A stretch of DNA of 64,000 bases from Bombyx mori. Its lineage: Eukaryota > Arthropoda > Insecta > Lepidoptera > Bombycidae. This document shows positions 1-12,721 of this stretch, in pieces; the first letter of the stretch is position 1, and each line of letters begins with the position of its first letter. Position numbers and translations under genes: made by a program. Below the pieces are notes generated by a model that was given only the letters and a program-made list of their open reading frames with translations, did not search any database and was not told the DNA's origin. Where the stretch lies: contig NC_085119.1 of NCBI RefSeq assembly GCF_030269925.1, positions 17,519,001 to 17,583,000 on the forward strand, given 5' to 3'.

Positions 1-120
1 AACATTGGTATAGAGTTATATCATACAACCATTGAAATATTTAGGTATAATTAATTATCCTAAAATATCACACTAAGAAAATAATTACGAAAGTGTACCC
101 AATGCAGGTATTGATAATGA

Positions 121-1211
121 CAGCCTGGCCACGGGACATTCGCCGATGCGAATATTCGCGCGGTGCGAACGGCGAAGCGTCTAGCGACTAAAACAAGCGC
201 ATAGAAATGTACCTAACAAGCCACGCGCACCGGCGACCGGCGAAGCGACCGGCGAAATGTACCGAGCGAATCGCGCGATGCGGCGGGCGAGCAAAACAAA
301 TGCATGCATAAGGACGGCGCGAGCCACGGAGTCGAGCGGTAGTCGCGGCGAATAGTGCAGTGATTAAATGAGTTTAGTTGTTTTCGCCGCGAAAAATTAA
401 CGCCGAAATTTTTATATTTTTTATTTTATATTTTTAAAGTCGTCGTGGCCTAACGGACGTCCGGTGCAATCGTGTTGAGCGATGCACCGGTGTTCGAATA
501 TCAGGCGGGTACCAATTTTTGTAATGAAATACGTACTCAACAACACTCAACGTTCACGATTGATTTCCACGGTGAAGGAATAACATCGTGTGATAAAAAT
601 GATATCTTCAAAATAATAATTTGCGTAATTACTGGTGGTAGGACCTCTTGTGAGTCTACACGGGTGGGTACTACCACCCTGCCTATTTCTGCCGTGAAGT
701 AGTAATGCGTTTCGGTTTGAAGGGTGAGGCAGCCATTATAACTATACTTGAGACCTTAGAACTTATATCTCAAGGTGGGTGGCGCATTTACGTTGTGGAT
801 GTCTATGGGCTCCAGTAACCACTTAACACAAGGTGGGCTGTGAGCTCGTCCACCCATCTAAGCAATAAAAAAATAAAATAGCTGAAATACTAGCTAGACC
901 AGCTATTTGGAAGCCACCCAAAGTATTTCTCGTACTTCTTGTGGAATTCTCCATCTATAGGTATACTCCGATTCTTATTCAAATCATGTACTTCACAATC
1001 TTTTCCAAATAATAGGTCCTGAACCAAAAAACTATTAATTTGTAAGCAATATCGAGATAATTTCGATATAGACATTTCGCTGTCGGACTTCCTTACTAGT
1101 CGCGGCGGCGAACGTGAGTACCCGTGGCCTGCAAACGGTGCTGCGCGAATGGTCGCCTCGCCCACCGCTTCGCTGTTCGCACCGCCGATCCCCGTGGCCA
1201 GGCCGTGACAT
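121..1211. mobile_element. Possible hAT-like non-autonomous element, interrupted by a Bm1
   Basis: Both ends are GC-rich and inverted relative to each other. The left begins cagcctggccacggg; the right, read on the minus strand, contains gcctggccacgggg. Further in, ggtgcgaacggcgaagcg (left) matches ggtgcgaacagcgaagcg (right, minus strand). The CAG start and inverted GC-rich termini suggest hAT, but I see no convincing 8-bp target duplication. Two separate copies of one repeat is the alternative. No transposase is visible. Confidence 0.35.
438..880 (+). repeat. Bm1 SINE, near full length
   Basis: tRNA-derived silkworm SINE. The head (gtcgtcgtggcctaacgg) and the B-box-like gtgttcgaat mark the polymerase III promoter. 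The tail is ggtgggctgtgagctcgtcc with an A-rich end. The 76-codon ORF inside is SINE sequence, not a gene. Confidence 0.9.
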
Positions 1212-2560
1212 CGGAGCCTATGGACACCAATGTAAGTCGCCATCTTAAGACCTTAACTTGGACCTCATTTAAAAGTATTTGTACTTTTTGCCACTGAAAT
1301 TAGCAGGACCCTGATACCTAAACGGGCGGCGGAGCACACCGCCGTGCACCACCAGTGCGTGTAGCAAATTAGCAGATATAATGAAAACAATATTTCAACG
1401 TTAATTACCCCAATAACATTTGAAACCAAAACCTCGGAAACCTTACATTAGGAACGAATGAACACGTGCGATGCTACCAAAGTTGATCTACGAAAAAAGG
1501 CTATAAGATTTTACCACGGCTTGCGTGACATACAACTATTTACACAACGAATTATATTTGGATAGTTGTCATTGTGTGTTCACTACATAGATTTTGTGTG
1601 TGACTGATTATACTCGTACGTAATTGAATGGCATCAAGATTGAATCTTTTGTTGTTCAGTAATTCAATTTTATTATGTATTTGATTAACAATTTTCATCT
1701 GACACAAAAAACTCTCAACATGGCTAACTGCTTTACGTATTCCATGGAAATTTGAGCTCTTGTTGGAATTAAGGTAAGGTATTTTACAGGGCGTTTGGAT
1801 TCTCATCGCCCGATGGTAGAATGACATCTATTAGAAACGTAAACGGAAAATATACAAAAAAAAACATTGATCTCCAAAAAACTATGAGACCTTGCGTCTT
1901 GGCGAGTAAGCACAGCGGGCCACCGCACCGTCGCGGCGCGTTGCCGTGACCTCTAGTGCGACGCATTCTTCTGTAGTTGAGAACGTGTTGACTGTTCCAG
2001 GTACAATAATGGTTCTAGAAGATCGATTTTAATTTTAATTCAATTCTGCTTGCGATACAATTCACAATATAATATCTATGGGACTGATTAATTTTGAGTC
2101 GACATTCGTGAAGAATTATTTAAATAAATATATATTTAATTAACAGCTACTTCACTTAATTTCGAAATTGTTGTGCAAATTCAAAAACTTGTCGTAGAAC
2201 ATACTGCCGGAATGTCGTGTGGGCCAATTAAGAAATCGCTAGAACGATGACTATGACACATTACTGATGTGATTAATGTCAAACGTTTTATTCAATAATT
2301 TAAATGTAATTCATCACAGTCCAGCGCACAAACAGTGGATGGTCGTTACATTCTGATCAATACCTTAATAAATATATATTTTTGTCTACGTCAATGTTAT
2401 GTCGGCGAAGACGCGTTTAAAAACCAATTGTACATTGCGTGTTCCAAACTTGTTCTTTGTTTCAGAGCACGTTAAATTATAGCATACCGATTCAAAACTC
2501 CCAGTTCTATATTTAGTAACAAAAATCTTAATTATTGGCCTATTAAGATTTTTGTTGTTA
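1212..2560. other. Unassigned AT-rich spacer
   Basis: Only short unsupported ORFs. A 13-bp perfect inverted repeat (aacaaaaatctta / taagatttttgtt) lies at 2518-2530 and 2544-2556. No gene recognised. Confidence 0.5.
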
Positions 2561-2564
2561 CACC

Positions 2565-2760
2565 TCATGGATATATGCGAGAAACGAGAAATTCATTTAA
2601 ACTATTTCTCATAGCTATTCGTACCGAAGTGGAAGTATGTAGTAGCACTCTTTGCAAGCAACGGTACGGCTGGGTTCTTGGAATTCCTGAAGCGACGAAT
2701 CGTCGATAACCACTCACCATTAGCTGGGCCGTTGTGCCCACAGCGGCAATCAAAAATAGT
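2565..2760 (+). repeat. Diverged retroelement 3' end, Jockey-tail-like
   Basis: The end (gataaccactcaccatta, then gctgggccgttgtgcc and gcaat before an A-rich stretch) resembles the 3' end of the Jockey copies elsewhere in the window. The rest is not recognisable. Confidence 0.45.
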
Positions 2761-3640
2761 TTTGAAACATCGATATTTTTGAATGTTTAATTGTTTTTTT
2801 TTTTCATTCGATGTTTTTGTTTGAAAGCTGATACTTCTAGGGCTACTACTACTGATGCTAATACTACTACACTACATTTAAATTTTATCAAGATCTGACC
2901 AGTACTTTTTGGTTTATCCTCATAAATGTATATTTGATTGAGTTCATCTACAATGGTGATATTCTGTTATTATTATTTTGCAGTTAAAATTTTTTTTCAC
3001 AAATTCATTTTTTTTATTTCTTATAACAAACTCACAGCATTTCTAGCAGTTACCGGCGACGGCAGCTGTGTGAACTCGTACACTGTACCGTCGATAGTGA
3101 AAGTATTCATTGAAATCATTCAATGTGGACTGTGTCAACTAACCCTTTGTCGATTCTTAAGCTTCGTTCTAGGGTAATATCGGGCATTTAAAATTATATG
3201 TTAAAATTATATAAAATTATATGTGGCAGTGTGTATTCTGTACCTACTGGCAATATCGCATTATTCATTATTTGGCATTTTTCGTCAATGACCACAAACA
3301 TTGTACAAACATAATACTAACGGAAATTGTGGAATCAATAAATTAAACGAGGTACAGTTTTTTTTTTGTTTTGCCAGCCTAGCGAATATTTCAAATCGAA
3401 TAATTTTTTCCTGCTATATGTGTTTAATACATTCGTGATTCATTTCCGTCAAATTTTGTTGAAATCTTTCAAATTGATCAGTCGAATTCCAAATCAATGC
3501 TCTCAATGTACATCGCACATGAATTTTCTTATTATGATTATGTAAATGATACCATTTTTTTAAGCATTCCAATTAATCATATCTGTAAATACTCTAGAAA
3601 AGAATAGACGGATAAGATATTGGTACAAATAAATTAACAA
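2761..3640. other. Unassigned AT-rich spacer
   Basis: Long T and A runs and short ORFs only. No gene or repeat family recognised. Confidence 0.5.
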
Positions 3641-3879
3641 TTTTTTTATTTTTTTTATTGCGTAGATCTGTGGACGAGCTCACAGCCCACCTGGTATTAA
3701 ATGGTTACTGGAGCCCATAGACATCTACAACGTAAATGCGCCACACACCTTGAGATATAGTTCTAAGGTCTCAGTATAGTCACAACTTCAAACCCAAACG
3801 CATTACTGCTTCATGGCAGAAATAGGCGGGGTGGTGGTACCTACCCATGCGGACTCACAAAAGGTCCTACCACCAGTAA
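3641..3879 (-). repeat. Bm1 SINE, 5'-truncated
   Basis: Minus-strand copy from the T-run (the poly-A tail) up to the conserved ggtcctaccaccag motif; the tRNA-like head is missing. Several substitutions from the other copies. Confidence 0.85.
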
Positions 3880-4129
3880 AATGTAGTTGTTTTAATACAA
3901 ACTCCCAGAATGAGTCTGTATAATATTTCGTGACAATCACAACGAAGCCTGACCGGTATCCTCTCGTTCCTTATAAAGAGTTACTTGTGAAAACCTATAA
4001 AACTGGTTAATAATAGCTTGTGATTCATAGACTCATGTAGGTACTGCAGACTGGCTGCGTCTTCCGACACCGGTTCTGCAAGTTTTGACTCAATCTGTTG
4101 GGCATCACGTACCGGTAGCGGCGACACTG

Positions 4130-4506
4130 TGCCGGTGATCGAATCCCGCAGGCGGGTACCCATTTTGTCTAATGAAATACATACGTAGTTAACAAATGTT
4201 CACGATTGTCTTATATGGTGAAGGAATAACATCAAACCCGCCAAAAAATATATTTGCGTAATTACCGGCGGTAGGACGTGTTGTGAATCCCCATGGGTAG
4301 GTACCACCACCCCGCCTATCTCTGCCATGAAGCAGTAATGCGTTTCGGTTTGAAGGGTGGTGTAGCGGGGTCAGCCGTTGTACTATAAAAACTGAGACAT
4401 AGAACTCATGTCTCAAAGTGGGTGATGGTATTTACGCGGTTGATGTCTATGAGCTTAAGAACATTAGGTGGGCCGTAAGTTCACCCACCACTCTTAGCAA
4501 TAAAAC
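4130..4506 (+). repeat. Bm1 SINE, diverged
   Basis: Starts near the B-box-like gtgatcgaatcccgcaggcg and runs to acccaccactcttagcaataaaa. It has small deletions relative to other copies. Confidence 0.85.
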
Positions 4507-5451
4507 AAATACAGCCATCACATACACACATCAATGAGTATTCAGAATAATAATAATACAATAATCACAAAGAGAAAAGTTTCTTAAACAATCCGCCTTA
4601 AAATAACAGAGCGGGATTTACTCATTGAGGTCGCGCCAAGACCTTGACCCAAATGTCGGTACAGCGGCGTCAGGTCGCGGCGTGTGAACTAGACTACAAG
4701 GTGCGTCCTGAAGCCCTCTTTGTGTAATGGAGACAAGCTGCGTACGGGCCGTTAAATTAGTTCATAAACACACGCTGACCCATTTTATTAACTATTAAAT
4801 AATAGTGGGGTACGCGGGGTAGTCTAAAACTGGCTTATATAGGTATATTGGCTTAGAGTTTGCTGAATTTTACCAGTGAAATTAGATGACATTATATATT
4901 CGGTCATAATGAAGCGCCTTCTGTCGTGCGATACTCTGATGATATTGTGCCCTAATAAACCTTCCGTGAAAAGGTAATGTTGTAAAAATCTTAGATGAAG
5001 GTCACCTAAGATTTTTACAACATACATACAACGTGTGTTATTTCACTATTTTAAATCAAATAGATCATTTTCGCGAAATAATGGCTGGTTCTGGAATATT
5101 TTAAAACTTTCATTTATGTCTCATGCTCTAGAAATACTGAGAAAATCTAGTAACATGATCGAACAACGTTAGGATACAATTAAAGTGACCTCATGTCGGT
5201 CAGGCAATGAGGAATTATATGAGTAAGAAGTATATACGTAATTGATTGGTATATTGCCTAAGTGCGGAAACATTTCTTACGTTTTTGAACTGCTGCAATT
5301 AAGCTCATGGTAGCATCGGTTTAGCAAAGCTAGGTGCTCACGGTAGGTACGTATAGACAAACTAACCATTTTAACATACCTAAACATTGTAACAGTAAGA
5401 TCAATGGTGAGAGTGCGCCTGAGCACCTAGTTACGTCAGAAAATTTGGTGA
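4507..5451. other. Unassigned spacer with a hairpin
   Basis: No coding signal. The only structure is the hairpin at 4977-5023. Confidence 0.4.
4977..5023. repeat. Perfect 18-bp hairpin
   Basis: Arms 4977-4994 and 5006-5023 (arm core gttgtaaaaatcttag) are exact inverse complements with an 11-base loop. It is unrelated to Bm1 and may be a tiny foldback element or chance. Confidence 0.6.
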
Positions 5452-5640
5452 CTTTTTTTTCCTACCTAAGCTGATGGTCTAGGGGACCATATCAGCGTCA
5501 CCGGGCTAGTAGAAAATGTGGTGACAAGACCCCGGCCGTCACGAGCTACAACTTCTTCCATTACATCAGCATAACAATCTTTTTCATATCTAATCCGGAG
5601 AGGATAATGGCGAGCCTGATCCTTTAGGCCACGACAACTT
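5452..5640 (-). repeat. Dispersed retroelement 3' end, family X, diverged
   Basis: Begins with a T-run and cctacctaagctgatggtct, then atatcagcgtcaccgggcta. It belongs to the family also seen at 7567, 8690, 37975 and 60027. The A-tail orientation puts it on the minus strand. I do not know its parent; a LINE 3' end is likely. Confidence 0.6.
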
Positions 5641-5660
5641 TAGATATAATAGTTATTATT

Positions 5661-5765
5661 ATTTTTTTATTGTCCTTGTAGGCAGACCAGCATACGGCCC
5701 ACCTGATGGTGAGTGGTTACCGTCGCCCATGGACTTCAGCAATGCCAGGGGCAGAGCCAAGCCGC
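5661..5765 (-). repeat. Jockey-clade LINE 3' end, 5'-truncated
   Basis: Carries the tail found after a Jockey reverse transcriptase C-terminus at 55233-55815: cggcccacctgatggtgagt, gtcgcccatggacttcagca and gccaagccgc (plus-strand reading). Confidence 0.8.
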
Positions 5766-7566
5766 CATCAACCCCATGTTGCAATCTGGACGACTAGCTT
5801 TATGTCGCGGAATCTAAAGGTGGCCGCTTCACGACAGGCAGGCCGCGGACTCAGCAGTCTGTGTGTTTGAAAACAGTACGTTCAGTACCAAATGAATGGC
5901 ATTTGGAAGTTAAATTCGCCGTGAATTTTTGTGTGATGTTGTAAAGTTAAAGTAACTGTGTCAAGGGGAGCGCGCGCATTCACTGCCCGTCGCGGGGATC
6001 AGGCTCGTCTGCTCGTGTGGGGCATGACGACTGGACACTCGACCTTAAAGAATTGAACACTTGCAAATTGAGCACGAGGCTTTCAAGTACACGGTTCAGA
6101 CCCAAAATCTTGAAATTCAAGAATTTAATCTCTCGAGTTCAACCTTTAATTAAGTAAAAGTTATCTAATTAATAACTTCATTAAGTAAAAGTTATTTAAT
6201 TAATAAATTTTATGCACGACGGTGTCGGCTACCACAAAACTCTATATTATTCGAAACGTTGCGTTGGAAACATCACAATGACAATAAAAAACGCGTACAG
6301 CATCGTTACGACGAACATTATACAGCGTTACAAAATACATTTTAATTTAGAGAAAATACGTAATACTTCTGTAAGCCTGTTAAAATTAACTAAACGAACA
6401 AAAAAAAAAGTATGTATATATTAAGTGAAACAAAATACTGACAGAATTTAATTATTAACTAAAAGAGGAAAAATAATTAAAAATATATTTATAACACTAT
6501 AACACAAATATCTTCTTTTTATTTTAGTCGGAGTTATTATATACTTATTCGGAGAGCTATTATAGTGTCGACTATATTACAAATATAGTAACGGAATTGC
6601 CGATGAGGCCGTTTAAATCACATACAAATTTGTTTTATTTCTTTGCTTATCTCCGGCGGGCCATCGCGGCATCGTCGGCGAAATTATACATTCAAATCAG
6701 AGTTACTTTCTTTAATACTTTTATTGTCAGTAAAGGTTAACGCCACCGACACGGATTATAGCGCCTCTTGTATATTGACAATGACGTTAGCACATCTCTG
6801 GTAATATCCATCATCTTTCATCATTTTATGTGTTCACCACCCACTGAAATGGCGCAGGCCAGGCTGACGTCTAAGGTCGCAGTCTCGGTGACTTTGTAGC
6901 AGCGGCGCTCTCGAGTCGTATTGGCCACGACTACTCTGTGAAGATTGCGATACTCGTGCGTGTAGTGGCGTAGTACTTAGCAGAGTCCATTGACACTATA
7001 CTAGTGTACTGACGTGTGCGGTTGCGCCGCGCTTCAAGCCGCGCACTTTCTCGCTGTCAGGGTCACAACCGAACCCGTGCTACGTCACAACATTCCTGTT
7101 CACGTTTATTCTCACTTGCGGTTTTTACATCGCAAACGAACTCTATCTGAATTGTGTTTTTAGTCGTCCAATGGATGCGAACAGCAGTCGTTCTTAAAAC
7201 AAGAACGAGATTGTGACTTTAGTGACGCCACGTGCTAATTTAAAATGACGAATGACTCCCACTCCCACCAGAGAACTCGGTGCTCAGCCCATCGTACACA
7301 TTTCCTACCGGGCGTCTGCCACAAGACCACACTCCGCATGCTGCTAGAGCTCCCCACATTTTGTTTCCCAAAGTAATAGTAGGTAATAAAAGCAGTTTAA
7401 CGGCTTATGTTTGAGGTCATTGTGTTCTTGAAGAATACATAACTTGAAAAACTCTTTAAAAAGTGTAAATAAAAAATAGAAAAGTAATTAAAATAATGCT
7501 AAACGGTTTTACGGCTTAATGTCGCGTTTGTTGTTTTCGTTCTGTTATTTGAGCAGCTTCCAAACT
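5766..7566. other. Unassigned spacer
   Basis: Mixed composition, with GC-rich patches near 5960-6010 and 6840-7080. The short ORF at 6212-6424 is AT-driven. No gene recognised. Confidence 0.45.
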
Positions 7567-7950
7567 GTACGTTTTTTTTCTTTTCCTACCTAACATGATG
7601 GTCTAGGAGAACATGTCAGCGTCGCCGGGTTGGTAGGTGAGCTCACGGAGCTCAAACCTGGCGATGCTGCTAACACGAACCCTAGCAAGAGCCGTGCTTC
7701 GCAGAATCTACCACCGGATCGGAAACGCGACCCACTGAGAAGATCCGACGAGAAACTCAGTGGACCGTGTCTATGGGTTAATTTACTCGCCGAGCCCTTC
7801 GTCGTAAGCGACGGGTTCGACGAGAACTATGACAGGTGCTTGGGGTACCTGAAAGCACCGTTAGTGGATCGGGAGGACCCGAGATGTCGTGTTTTGGGCG
7901 ATGTCGACAAACTGTATTATGGTTATGTGGATTGAACGGATGATCGCACT
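7567..7950 (-). repeat. Dispersed retroelement 3' end, family X, longest copy
   Basis: Poly-T start, then catgatggtctaggagaaca, ctcacggagctcaaacctgg and cccactgagaagatccgacg. The plus-strand 101-codon ORF (7630-7935) is repeat sequence, since its parts recur at 8690 and 37975. Confidence 0.65.
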
Positions 7951-8689
7951 TATGTCTTAATGTTGTTCCTACTCGCCCCAAATGAGGTTTTTAAAGTCAT
8001 CCCTCCACGATACCCCCTCCGTAGCTTGTGGCTATCGATTTTATTTTTCCCACCCACCACGAAAATATATCCGTCCTTAATTTAAAACTTGAATACACAT
8101 AAGTTCAGTGAAACGACCAACGCGTCATCGTTCACACCATCGCCAATAATGGATGGTTCACTCGGAGAATATCATCGATTTACTCCGATGAAATACCCAT
8201 AATTATAATGATTATTCGCATTCACAGTCCCATCGTCTACAATAAAAGTAGGCAAAAAACCCTTCATAAAATTATGTTTAGTATTTCCTATTCGTAATTA
8301 TGTCACGCTTACAAACACTTCCTTAGGTATTGTTAACAATGAGACAATTAGTCTAGGAAGATCCCAAGAGCACGCGGCCGCGGTACACGCGGTAACTGAG
8401 GCGCTGTATCAACAAGCGACTCTGTGACGAAACATGCTTTTGTATTTTATAAATATTGTTTTCTGCTGCCGTATTTGGGCTATCGAGCTCTGGCTGGTAA
8501 TGTCCGGAGCTGCACGGCGCGCGAGTCGTCGCCTACTCTCAAACGTGAGATCAAAGTATCAAATAATGTGATCGTCGCGGAGCATCCGTAACGTAAATCG
8601 TAAGGTTGAGCCCGTGAGTGCGCTCGCAGGGAGAACAGGGCGGCGGTACGTACTTCGATTGTCACGTTCTTACGGGTCCATTAACTTCA
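7951..8689. other. Unassigned spacer
   Basis: Short ORFs only; no feature recognised. Confidence 0.45.
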
Positions 8690-8880
8690 GCACTAGACGC
8701 CTTCAGCTCTAACATGAGCCCGTTGAGTTTCTCGTCGGATCTTCTCCGCGGGCCGTGATTTAAATCCGGTAGTAGATTCATTCGCGCAGCAGCTGCTCTT
8801 AAGTTGTTAGGTCTCCTTCGGAGGCGCTCGGAAAACGAAAAGGCCTTCGGGCCACTAGTAATCCTTCCTTCATAAAAAAA
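8690..8880 (+). repeat. Dispersed retroelement 3' end, family X, diverged
   Basis: Contains gttgagtttctcgtcggatc, ggtagtagattc and a ggaggcgctcgg segment, ending in an A-run. Inverse orientation to the 7567 copy. Confidence 0.55.
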
Positions 8881-10732
8881 CCTTCAATTCTGTGGATTTA
8901 ATTTAAGTACAAGATGTTTTTTTTATAGCGGAAGTCGTTTGTGAATACGTGATAGTACCGACAACTAGATGTATCGGAATTCTACAAGTGTTTCTGTTGA
9001 CGGTCAGGAGCTGTTGCTTCTAATAATTATTAGCAATGGTTTGAATCTTTTATTGCACAACTGCGGCCATCCTCTTCATTCCTGCAGTCGCACATTCCAA
9101 AATAAAAGCAACAATATTTCTAATAAGACTTGGAACTCTTATATCGAAGGTGTGGGCAATAGTGACAACGCTGATAACGGACCAAGACCAACATGACACA
9201 CGACGAGTGGGCAGCGTCTACAATACATAACAATGCATATACAATACATAACAATACATATATACAGATACAATACATACATAGATATAATACATCGAAT
9301 CATAGAATTCAAACCATCTCGGACTGGTACGCGGGTACAAGCACATTTTATCTATAGCGCTAAAACTATGAATACGAATTACAAAGAAACAAACATTACA
9401 GCGGAACGAACTGTTAATTTGCGAGGCAAATATACGAACAGAATGGAATAGCTAGTGTGTGACAGAAAAAATACGTGCTACACATTATAGTGAGTATTAC
9501 TGTGTTGTTAATGACATAAAAATGTATTAGAACCAAGCGCTTTAGGACGCCCACTTATTTACGGGAACATTCTAAATATAAACGTTGCTAATTCAGTTGG
9601 CAGTGTTGTTAGTGATTTGCGATACTCGCGTCCGGCCCTAGAGGTCGCGCCTTTCAGCTTGTGAGCATCGTGTGACAACAACTCACCCGTGAAATTACCT
9701 GAATTGCGATAGTTTTTAGAGAAGTTTGATTTTTAGTCACGAGTTTCATTTATTCTCGTCATTGTCTCCTAGGTTTTATAGGTCGATATTATTTAAAGTT
9801 TCTCAAAACGCTTCCGTATTAAAATATTTGCCATTATCTAAATTCTGCATAGACCTTGTTGGCCATTAGCTTTGTTCGGTTTTTTTTTTGTGCGTTATTA
9901 AGGTTTTAGGTTTTATTTTAAGTTTTAAACAAAAGAAATAGTGACATCAACAAACGAAAGAAACGTAACAACCAGTGGACTACACAAGAAACGCAAATAA
10001 TAATGAGCGCATTTGGTACTAACTACTTGAGGCCTTGGCAACGAGGTCGAAACTTTTATCAAATGCCCGGCTTTACTGTGAAAGGAAAATACATGCATGG
10101 TTCTACTAAACTCACATTAGCTGTAAGACCTTCATTCTAAAATGCAGCTGGTAAAGTAGGGAGTGATGATCGAAACATAAATAAAAGAAAATAATATTTC
10201 AAAGTGATGAAAATAACTCAGATGTAATAAATTGTTTTTATTTCCGGTAATAAAATTTGAAACTTTATTTGTAGTCAAATAAAATACCGATATTGATATT
10301 AGAGTCAGAACTTCAGGATGTGAATACTATCAATTCATCATCAAACAAAAAGTCAAAATCTAAATATTTTCATCAAGTAAGTTTTTGCAGGCACTTTTAA
10401 TGCTTCGTGACTTTACCATGAAGTCATTGGAATTCTACCCTCGAACCACGTCTCGAATCCGTTTACCACGCGATATTCTTCACGGCGACAGTCAATGACA
10501 ATACGAAAGTGGTCGAGATTGATTTAGCCCGCTCTCTTAGGGGCCGTTAACGACAACAATAGTTACGCCATCGCCCCCCGGTACAGAAACATCGTTACTT
10601 TAGACTTTTAAGTCAGCCGTACGGAAAGACCTTGGAAACAATCGTTAAGTACGTGTCCAACATGGCTGCTTTATACTAAAACGCAGTAAGGAACATTAAT
10701 TACAAAATACGCCACGGGAAGCCAATTTTAAC
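8881..10732. other. Unassigned AT-rich spacer
   Basis: Contains the microsatellite at 9230 and otherwise only short ORFs. No conserved coding signal seen on either strand. Confidence 0.45.
9230..9300. repeat. Microsatellite-like (ACAATACAT) array
   Basis: Imperfect repeats of acaatacataacaatgcata type with embedded ATAC units. Short ORFs across it have no meaning. Confidence 0.7.
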
Positions 10733-10853
10733 GGTTGGCAGCGACTTGGCTCTGTCCCTGGCATTGCTGAAGTCCGTGGGCGATGGTAACCGCTCACTAG
10801 GTGGGCCGTATGCTCGTCTGTCCATGTGGACAGTAAAATAATAAATAAAATAA
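10733..10853 (+). repeat. Jockey-clade LINE 3' end, 5'-truncated
   Basis: cagcgacttggctctgtccc, then ctggcattgctgaagtccgt and gtgggccgtatgctcgtctg with a poly-A end. About 120 bases. Confidence 0.8.
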
Positions 10854-10904
10854 GTTCTTATATGATGCTAACATCTTGTAGAAAACTGGAAACAGAAAGT
10901 ATTT

Positions 10905-11132
10905 TAATGGTGGTGGGGCTCAGAAGAGCCACCATTACCCTGTCTATTATCGCCGAGAAACAGTAGTGTTCATGTGTTAATGTGCTTTGAGGACTGGAGC
11001 AGCCGTTGTACTGCAAAACCGAGAGATAGAACTCATGTCTCAAGGTGGGTAGCGGCATTAACATTGTTGATCTCTATGGATTCCGGGAAACACTTAATAT
11101 CAGGTGGGCCACGATTTCGTTCACCCGTCTAT
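10905..11132 (+). repeat. Bm1 SINE, diverged and 5'-truncated
   Basis: Recognisable from ctcatgtctcaaggtgggta and atcaggtgggccacgatttc. The upstream part is heavily mutated. Confidence 0.65.
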
Positions 11133-11751
11133 AAAAAACTCTGGAATTAAATGAATTTCCTATTATCAACTATAAATTTCTCTGATCAGATATAGATCAT
11201 GTAAATGAATAGCTCGTTTGATTGTTTCTAATACTGATGTCGACCCTCAACCGAAAACTATTTAATATTTTTGAATATATTTTTTTGGTTTTCATGCACT
11301 CTAAATATTCGGATAGATGGTTTTTCTTTGCGTTCTCCCATAAAATAAATATAAAAGCTGTGCACTGTATTTTGATTTAGAACAACCGTATGATGTTGTG
11401 TAGATCGCAGCGATCCGCGATTGTAACCCGGAAGAACTAGATCACCTTGAAACAACACAAGCCATGTAATGTAAAATTGTTTTTGTGTATCTGATTCGTG
11501 TTTAGTAAACTAACGTTTTCGGTAGGATTGCGTCATCGCAACTTTGCAGAAGCCACGCATATTATTGTTGCGTGTTTTTCCTCTTCATCTTGTCAGAATG
11601 TTGATTTTCAGCAGAAAGATCAGTAGCCATTCCCTCTCTCTACCTGTAGACACTCTTTCCTACACATCATCAGTTCATTATAGCATTTTGTTTATGAGTA
11701 TTGGCGAATCGTAGCCAAGAGAAGACGGTTGGTCTGAAGATGACCGATCGA
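11133..11751. other. Unassigned spacer
   Basis: AT-rich with one short ORF (11258-11458) lacking support. Confidence 0.45.
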
Positions 11752-12150
11752 GATGAGCGATGCATCGGTGTTCGAATCCCGCAGGCGGGTACCAATTTTT
11801 CTAATGAAATACGTACTCAACAAATGTTCACGATTGACTTCCACGGTGAAGGAATAACATCGTGTAATAAAAATTAAACCCGCAAAATTATAATTTGCGT
11901 AATCACTGGTGGTAGGACCTCTTGGGAGTCCGCACGGGTAGGTACCACCACCCCGCCTATTTCCGCCGTGAAGCAGTAATGCGTTTCGGTTCGAAGGGTG
12001 GGGTAGCCGTTGTAACTATACTGAGACCTTAGAACTTATATCTCAAGGTGGGTGGCGCATTTACGTTGTAGATGTCTATGGGCTCCAGTAACCACTTAAC
12101 ACCAGGTGGGCTGTGAGCTCGTCCACCCACCTAAGCAATAAATAAAAAAT
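11752..12150 (+). repeat. Bm1 SINE, nearly complete
   Basis: Runs from gagcgatgcatcggtgttcg (B-box region) to the A-rich tail after ctcgtccacccacctaagca. Close to the other intact copies, so probably a recent insertion. Confidence 0.9.
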
Positions 12151-12721
12151 AAAAAAGTCTTATGTTCAAAACTGCCAGACCTGAAGATATTGTAAGATAT
12201 TTCTAAAATGCAACACTCAGTCGTCCGGATACACCAAAAACTGTGGAATACTAGAAAAGTCGTTAAAATTTGAATATAACGCGGATTCGCGTAATACTGT
12301 AAATGTGGTTTCAATAATGATCATTCAACGGCACTTAAATTTTTCTCTAATTGTAATTTAGTCTACTGTGGTACTTTGACATGGAGAACCAATGAGCACT
12401 AACAAAATAACTGCTATTGAACCAATTAAGATGTTAAATGACTGGAATACGAAGGACGTTTTCATCCAAAAAGGCTATGAATAACAACAATTTAAAACTC
12501 AATTTAAATTACATAGAGAAATATTGTATTAGCATTATGATCTTTTTATAATTTCAGTTATTTATAGAAAACCATTAGGTTCACATTGATCAATGTAATT
12601 TTACAGACAATTACCCAAATTGTTTTAGTTGTTTTTGTTTTGTATTTAGTGTACAGGAAGTTTCTGTTATTAACAACGGTCATTTGTTTTGTCCGCACCG
12701 GTAGAAGTAGCCTTGAGTTTT
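12151..12721. other. Unassigned AT-rich spacer
   Basis: No recognisable gene or repeat. Confidence 0.45.

Noticed and set aside
9230..9300. CRISPR-like or regulatory short repeats
   Set aside because: Simple microsatellite with no regular spacers, in a eukaryotic genome.
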